This document shows, piece by piece, positions 33,106 through 35,960 of a DNA stretch of 35,960 bases. The stretch's first letter is position 1; each line of letters begins with the position of its first letter. Below the pieces are notes generated by a model. The model searched no databases. It saw nothing but the letters and a program-made list of their open reading frames with translations, and was not told the DNA's origin. Origin of the DNA: an uncultured Bacilli bacterium (GTDB lineage: Bacteria > Bacillota_I > Bacilli_A > RF39 > UBA660); the NCBI GenBank assembly GCA_934140355.1, contig CAKPBH010000012.1, positions 1-35,960 of the forward strand. Direction: 5' to 3'. The position numbers and the translations under genes are program-made.

Positions 33106-34507
33106 TTTCTCTCCTCGTTTCTAATACTTTTGCAACTAATACGCCATCTTTTAAGGTGATATTTAATTTAGTATTTTTTTCTATATTTTGAATGCTACTA
33201 ACAACATGATTTTCTTGCTTTACAATGGCATATCCCCTTTTTATTGTATTCATTGGATTTAAAACAACTAACTTTTCTAATACTACTTTTAGCACTTGCT
33301 CTTGTTTTTGATAAAGAATACTAGGATTATTTAAAATATAGTGATTTTCCAAGGCAAATAGCTGGGTTTTCTTAGAAGTTAAAATAATATCAATTTCTTT
33401 ATTTAGTCTAGATAATAATGTTTTATAGTATTCCATTTTTCCTAGATAAAGCATTTTAGGATTATTTAAGATATAATTAGAAGTGCTGTTAAATAAGCGA
33501 ACACGCTTCGTTTCTATGATATTTTTTATATTCTTATTTACTTGATCGATTAACATATCTAGTTTTTGTTCTTTGATTTCATATATGGTACTGGGTCTTT
33601 TTAGGACATAACTTTCTTTTAGGTTGGATAATTTTACTTGATCAAATTGGATTTTTTTAGAAATAGCATTATAACTTCTTGATTTTGCTTTGATTAAGTA
33701 ATCATGAATAGTTCCAATATCGACCACTGCAAGCTCGGCGGCAGCAGTTGGGGTTGGTGCTCTTAAATCGGCAACAAAATCAGCAATAGTAAAATCAACT
33801 TCATGCCCAACAGCACTAATGACAGGAACTTTTGATTGATAAATGGCACGTGCTACTACTTCTTCATTAAAAGGCCATAAATCTTCAATAGAACCGCCTC
33901 CTCTTCCAACAATAAGAGTATCAATATCATAAGTGTTGGCTAAGGCAATCTTTTTAGCAATATCCTTCCCTGCTTCAGTCCCCTGGACTAAGGCTGGAAA
34001 AAGAATAGTCTCAACAATAGGGTATCTTCTTTTTAGTGTGGTTAAAATATCCCTAATGGCTGCACCAGTTGGAGCGGTGACAATTCCTATTTTTTGTGGC
34101 ATTCTAGGAATTTTTTTCTTTTTTTCTTTATCGAACAAACCTTCTTCTTCTAATTTTTTCTTTAACTGTTCGTAAGCAATATAAAGATTTCCTATTCCAT
34201 CTTCTAACATATCAGTTACATAGATTTGATAGCCCCCTGTTGCTTCATAAACACTTACCTTTCCTGTTACCATCACTTTCATGCCATCATAGGGCCTAAA
34301 TTTACATTTGGAAACACTACTTGCAAACATAATGGCATTAATTCTACTGTTTTCATCTTTTAGAGTAAAATAATAATGCCCTCTTGTATGTGCCTTAAAA
34401 TTAGAAATTTCTCCTTTTAGATAAACATTGCTTAAGTTAGTATCCGTATCAAATTTATACTTTAGATAATGACTAAGTTGAGTAATAGTTAAGTATTGTT
34501 CTTTCAT
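33092..34507 (-). CDS. xseA: Exodeoxyribonuclease VII large subunit
   Basis: A 471-residue nuclease subunit. The N-terminal OB fold (NVYLKGEISNFKAHTRGHYYF, INAIMF) binds single strands. The catalytic domain carries PTGAAIRDIL, LIVGRGGGSIEDLWPFNEE and VPVISAVGHEVDFTIADFVADLRAPTP. A long coiled-coil region (~residues 265-400) follows, with three recurrent xxNPxxLY/RPSTIY-type segments as usual, then a C-terminal strand region (RGYAIV). The start codon shares a base with the nusB stop (TAATG). Confidence 0.97.
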   Translation of the reverse strand: MKEQYLTITQLSHYLKYKFDTDTNLSNVYLKGEISNFKAHTRGHYYFTLKDENSRINAIMFASSVSKCKFRPYDGMKVMVTGKVSVYEATGGYQIYVTDMLEDGIGNLYIAYEQLKKKLEEEGLFDKEKKKKIPRMPQKIGIVTAPTGAAIRDILTTLKRRYPIVETILFPALVQGTEAGKDIAKKIALANTYDIDTLIVGRGGGSIEDLWPFNEEVVARAIYQSKVPVISAVGHEVDFTIADFVADLRAPTPTAAAELAVVDIGTIHDYLIKAKSRSYNAISKKIQFDQVKLSNLKESYVLKRPSTIYEIKEQKLDMLIDQVNKNIKNIIETKRVRLFNSTSNYILNNPKMLYLGKMEYYKTLLSRLNKEIDIILTSKKTQLFALENHYILNNPSILYQKQEQVLKVVLEKLVVLNPMNTIKRGYAIVKQENHVVSSIQNIEKNTKLNITLKDGVLVAKVLETRRENGEN

Positions 34508-34926
34508 TATTTTTCCATTACCTTCTCATGGTATATTCTATCTAGTACACCATTAATCATTCCAATAACAGGTTCATCTGAGAAACATTTAGCAAGTTCT
34601 ACTGCTTCATCAATACAAACTTTATTCGGTGTATTGGTATAAAGTAATTCATATATGGCAATTTTTAAGATTGCACCATCCGTTATTCCTAATCTAGAAA
34701 TGTTCCAATTGTTTAAATATTGATTGGCTAGTTTGACCAACTCCTCATTATGTGTAATTACCCCCATTACAAGTTCACGAATAAAGGTGACATCCCCTTC
34801 TACTCCAACAATATTTTTTTCGATTAAATCTTCTAAATCGTAAGTAATTTCTTTTTTTTCAAATAAATCTACTTGATAAAGTATGGCCATTGCTAAAACT
34901 CTTGAATCATTCCTTGATAGTTTCAT
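34507..34926 (-). CDS. nusB: Transcription antitermination factor NusB
   Basis: A 139-residue all-helical protein that binds boxA RNA with NusE/S10 in rRNA antitermination. Visible blocks are SRVLAMAILYQVDLF, WNISRLGITDGAILKIAIYELLYT, VCIDEAVELAKCFSDE and INGVLDRI, close to consensus and full length. AGGAGGAATATC precedes the ATG. It is the first gene of the nusB-xseA-xseB operon, a common arrangement. Confidence 0.96.
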   Translation of the reverse strand: MKLSRNDSRVLAMAILYQVDLFEKKEITYDLEDLIEKNIVGVEGDVTFIRELVMGVITHNEELVKLANQYLNNWNISRLGITDGAILKIAIYELLYTNTPNKVCIDEAVELAKCFSDEPVIGMINGVLDRIYHEKVMEK

Positions 34927-34974
34927 GATATTCCTCCTAAAATACTTAAATTTATCTTTCTTTTGGTAAAAGAA

Positions 34975-34996
34975 AAAAACCTATAATTAGGTTTTT
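34975..34996 (-). terminator. Terminator after tRNA-Leu
   Basis: On the minus strand AAAAACCTA, ATTA and TAGGTTTTT form a 9-bp perfect stem with a 4-base loop, followed by more T. It lies 11 bases after the tRNA 3' end and upstream of nusB, so nusB needs its own promoter or read-through; I see no strong one. Confidence 0.75.
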
Positions 34997-35006
34997 AATT
35001 TATATT

Positions 35007-35092
35007 TGGTACCAGCCATGGGACTTGAACCCACACACCATTTCTGATAATAGATTTTGAGTCTATCGCGTCTACCATTCCGCCAGGCTGGC
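35007..35092 (-). tRNA. tRNA-Leu (anticodon CAA)
   Basis: An 86-base class II tRNA with CCA encoded. The acceptor stem is GCCAGCC/GGCTGGT (one G-U at the first pair). The anticodon stem-loop ATAGA-CTCAAAA-TCTAT gives anticodon CAA (35057-35059), reading UUG. The long variable arm and the T-loop TTCAAGT fit leucine tRNA. Confidence 0.95.
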
Positions 35093-35170
35093 ATAAATCA
35101 AGAACCAATATCATTATACTATAAAGCCATAAAAAAATAAAGAGGTTCTTTAAATTTTTTCGTATTTTTC

Positions 35171-35364
35171 GTTACAGTTCAGTCAAGAAAATGAATTTTG
35201 CAGATAAACCCTTATCAGCAAAAAAGTAAATTTGATGTTTTAGAAATATATCCATTAATTGAAAATATAAATTTTTTGACTATCTTTCTATTTTTTTGGC
35301 TACTTTTTGAACTTTTTTTACGGAAATAACATTTATTCCTTATTTTATCTGACTGAACTGTAAC
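35171..35364. mobile_element. 194-bp MITE-like element with perfect 15-bp inverted ends
   Basis: The left end GTTACAGTTCAGTCA (35171-35185) and right end TGACTGAACTGTAAC (35350-35364) are perfect inverted repeats, and similarity continues imperfectly inward. Flanks TATTTTTC (left) and TATTTTTT (right) look like an 8-bp target duplication with one change. The interior has no coding capacity. No transposase with these ends is in the window, so it would need one supplied elsewhere. It sits between tRNA-Leu and smpB. Confidence 0.75.
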
Positions 35365-35371
35365 TATTTTT

Positions 35372-35803
35372 TCACTTTAGTTCTTTTTGTAATTCTCTTT
35401 GAATGTCTCTTTCTTTGATACTTTCTCGTTTATCGTAATTCTTTTTTCCTTTACACAAACCAATTAATACTTTAGCCCGCCCTTTTAAAAAGTAAATTTT
35501 TAAGGGAATTAAGGTACAACCTTCTAAAGTGACTTTGTTTTGTAATTTTTTGATTTGGTTTTTGTGTAGTAATAATTTTCTAGTTCTATTTTCTTCGTGA
35601 TTAAAAATATTTCCTTTTTCATAACTAGAAATATGTGTATTTAATAGATAAATTTCTTCATTTCTAATGATGGCATAACTATCTTTTAAATTCACCTTTC
35701 CTAAGCGAATTGACTTTATTTCAGTTCCTGTTAGAACAATACCAGCCTCTACTTCTTCTAAAATAAAATAATCATAATGAGCTCGTCGATTTAATATTTC
35801 CAT
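35372..35803 (-). CDS. smpB: SsrA-binding protein SmpB
   Basis: A 143-residue tmRNA partner for rescuing stalled ribosomes. It starts at NRRAHYDYFILEEVEAGIVL and shows TGTEIKSIRLGKVNLKDSYA, the HISSYEKGN block, RKLLLHKNQI and a basic C-terminal tail with GLCKGKKNYDKRESIKERD. Slightly shorter than usual. Its promoter is at 35840-35867; no tmRNA gene is visible in the window. Confidence 0.96.
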   Translation of the reverse strand: MEILNRRAHYDYFILEEVEAGIVLTGTEIKSIRLGKVNLKDSYAIIRNEEIYLLNTHISSYEKGNIFNHEENRTRKLLLHKNQIKKLQNKVTLEGCTLIPLKIYFLKGRAKVLIGLCKGKKNYDKRESIKERDIQRELQKELK

Positions 35804-35839
35804 ATTATTATCACCAAATTTCTTCTGTATCTATATTTA

Positions 35840-35867
35840 ATTATATTAAAAACAGTTCGTTTGTCAA
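35840..35867 (-). promoter_or_regulatory. Promoter of smpB
   Basis: On the minus strand a perfect TTGACA, 16 bp and a perfect TATAAT, about 35 bases before the start codon. This is the strongest promoter in the window by consensus. Confidence 0.75.
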
Positions 35868-35895
35868 TATTTAAATTTTTATTCTCAGGATAAAA

Positions 35896-35960
35896 TCATA
35901 AACATTGAGAATTAGTTGAATTGACTAATTCTTTTACTTTTTCTGGATTTAAGTAAGTAA
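35896..35960 (-). CDS. Possible C-terminal end of an upstream gene
   Basis: One minus-strand frame reads through the window edge as TYLNPEKVKELVNSTNSQCL and then stops (TGA at 35896-35898). The residue mix looks like a normal protein end, while the two other frames stop early or look worse. rnr often precedes smpB, but this tail has nothing to confirm that. Too short for certainty. Confidence 0.35.
   Translation of the reverse strand, partial: TYLNPEKVKELVNSTNSQCL

Noticed and set aside
32846..33124. Plus-strand ORF opposite xseB
   Set aside because: Antisense to the clearly recognised xseB and lying past the bidirectional terminator; Ser-rich shadow composition.
35093..35371. tmRNA gene next to smpB
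   Set aside because: No tRNA-like ends or tag-peptide frame are visible; the interval is mostly the inverted-repeat element.

Overview
The window looks like a chromosomal segment of a very AT-rich, low-GC Gram-positive bacterium (Firmicutes/Bacilli side, possibly one of the uncultured gut lineages near RF39 or Erysipelotrichales; the placement is an inference). Reasons: strong AGGAGG-type ribosome binding sites, TTGaca/TATAAT promoters with 16-17 bp spacers, SepF and DivIVA together, a Bce-type antimicrobial-peptide resistance module, a VanR/VanS-type two-component pair, and a short nusA-rnpM-infB operon. TGA works as a stop codon throughout (for example in ATGA gene overlaps), so the code is not the Mycoplasma one. 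Almost all genes are on the minus strand.

Positions 1-17120 are an accessory, rearranged half. It holds an XRE regulator plus six-helix membrane protein pair (481-2006); a Bce-like ABC transporter (2443-5254) with its two-component system further upstream (8140-9815); a LemA/TPM-domain pair between them (6039-7464); a VanZ-like protein and a C39-like cysteine peptidase (9937-11289); and a VanRS-type two-component system (12735-14535). This half is full of decayed copies of its own genes: a piece of the ABC permease (329-467), two copies of histidine-kinase 3' ends (7511-7617 and 11319-11623), and a wrecked second copy of the XRE/membrane pair (14671-15590) carrying an (AAT)n microsatellite. 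Two paralogous, unrecognised ~110-residue proteins (7703-8038 and 12111-12431) each sit exactly between a histidine-kinase 3'-end fragment and the intact kinase it matches. An ISL3-type insertion sequence with a frameshifted transposase (15643-17120) closes the region.

Positions 17120-35960 are a conserved housekeeping half: divIVA-sepF; a phosphodiester glycosidase-domain protein with a lipoprotein; rimP-nusA-rnpM-infB; a CobW/COG0523 GTPase; a surface-type prealbumin-fold protein; gltX; fhs-hemW; nusB-xseA-xseB; tRNA-Leu(CAA); and smpB. Inside it, on the plus strand and divergent from fhs, lies a two-gene unit (30592-32699) whose unrecognised products each carry an HExxH metallopeptidase-like motif.

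The most notable observations are: (1) two paralogous cargo genes, each bracketed by a duplicated histidine-kinase 3' end; (2) a matching TNACA-N4-TGTAA operator upstream of both the Bce-like transporter and its two-component genes; (3) the HExxH gene pair; (4) an apparently single-domain RimP, with a terminator-like hairpin a few bases after the predicted transcription start of its operon; (5) small non-autonomous elements with inverted-repeat ends at 35171-35364 and, less surely, 2135-2409.
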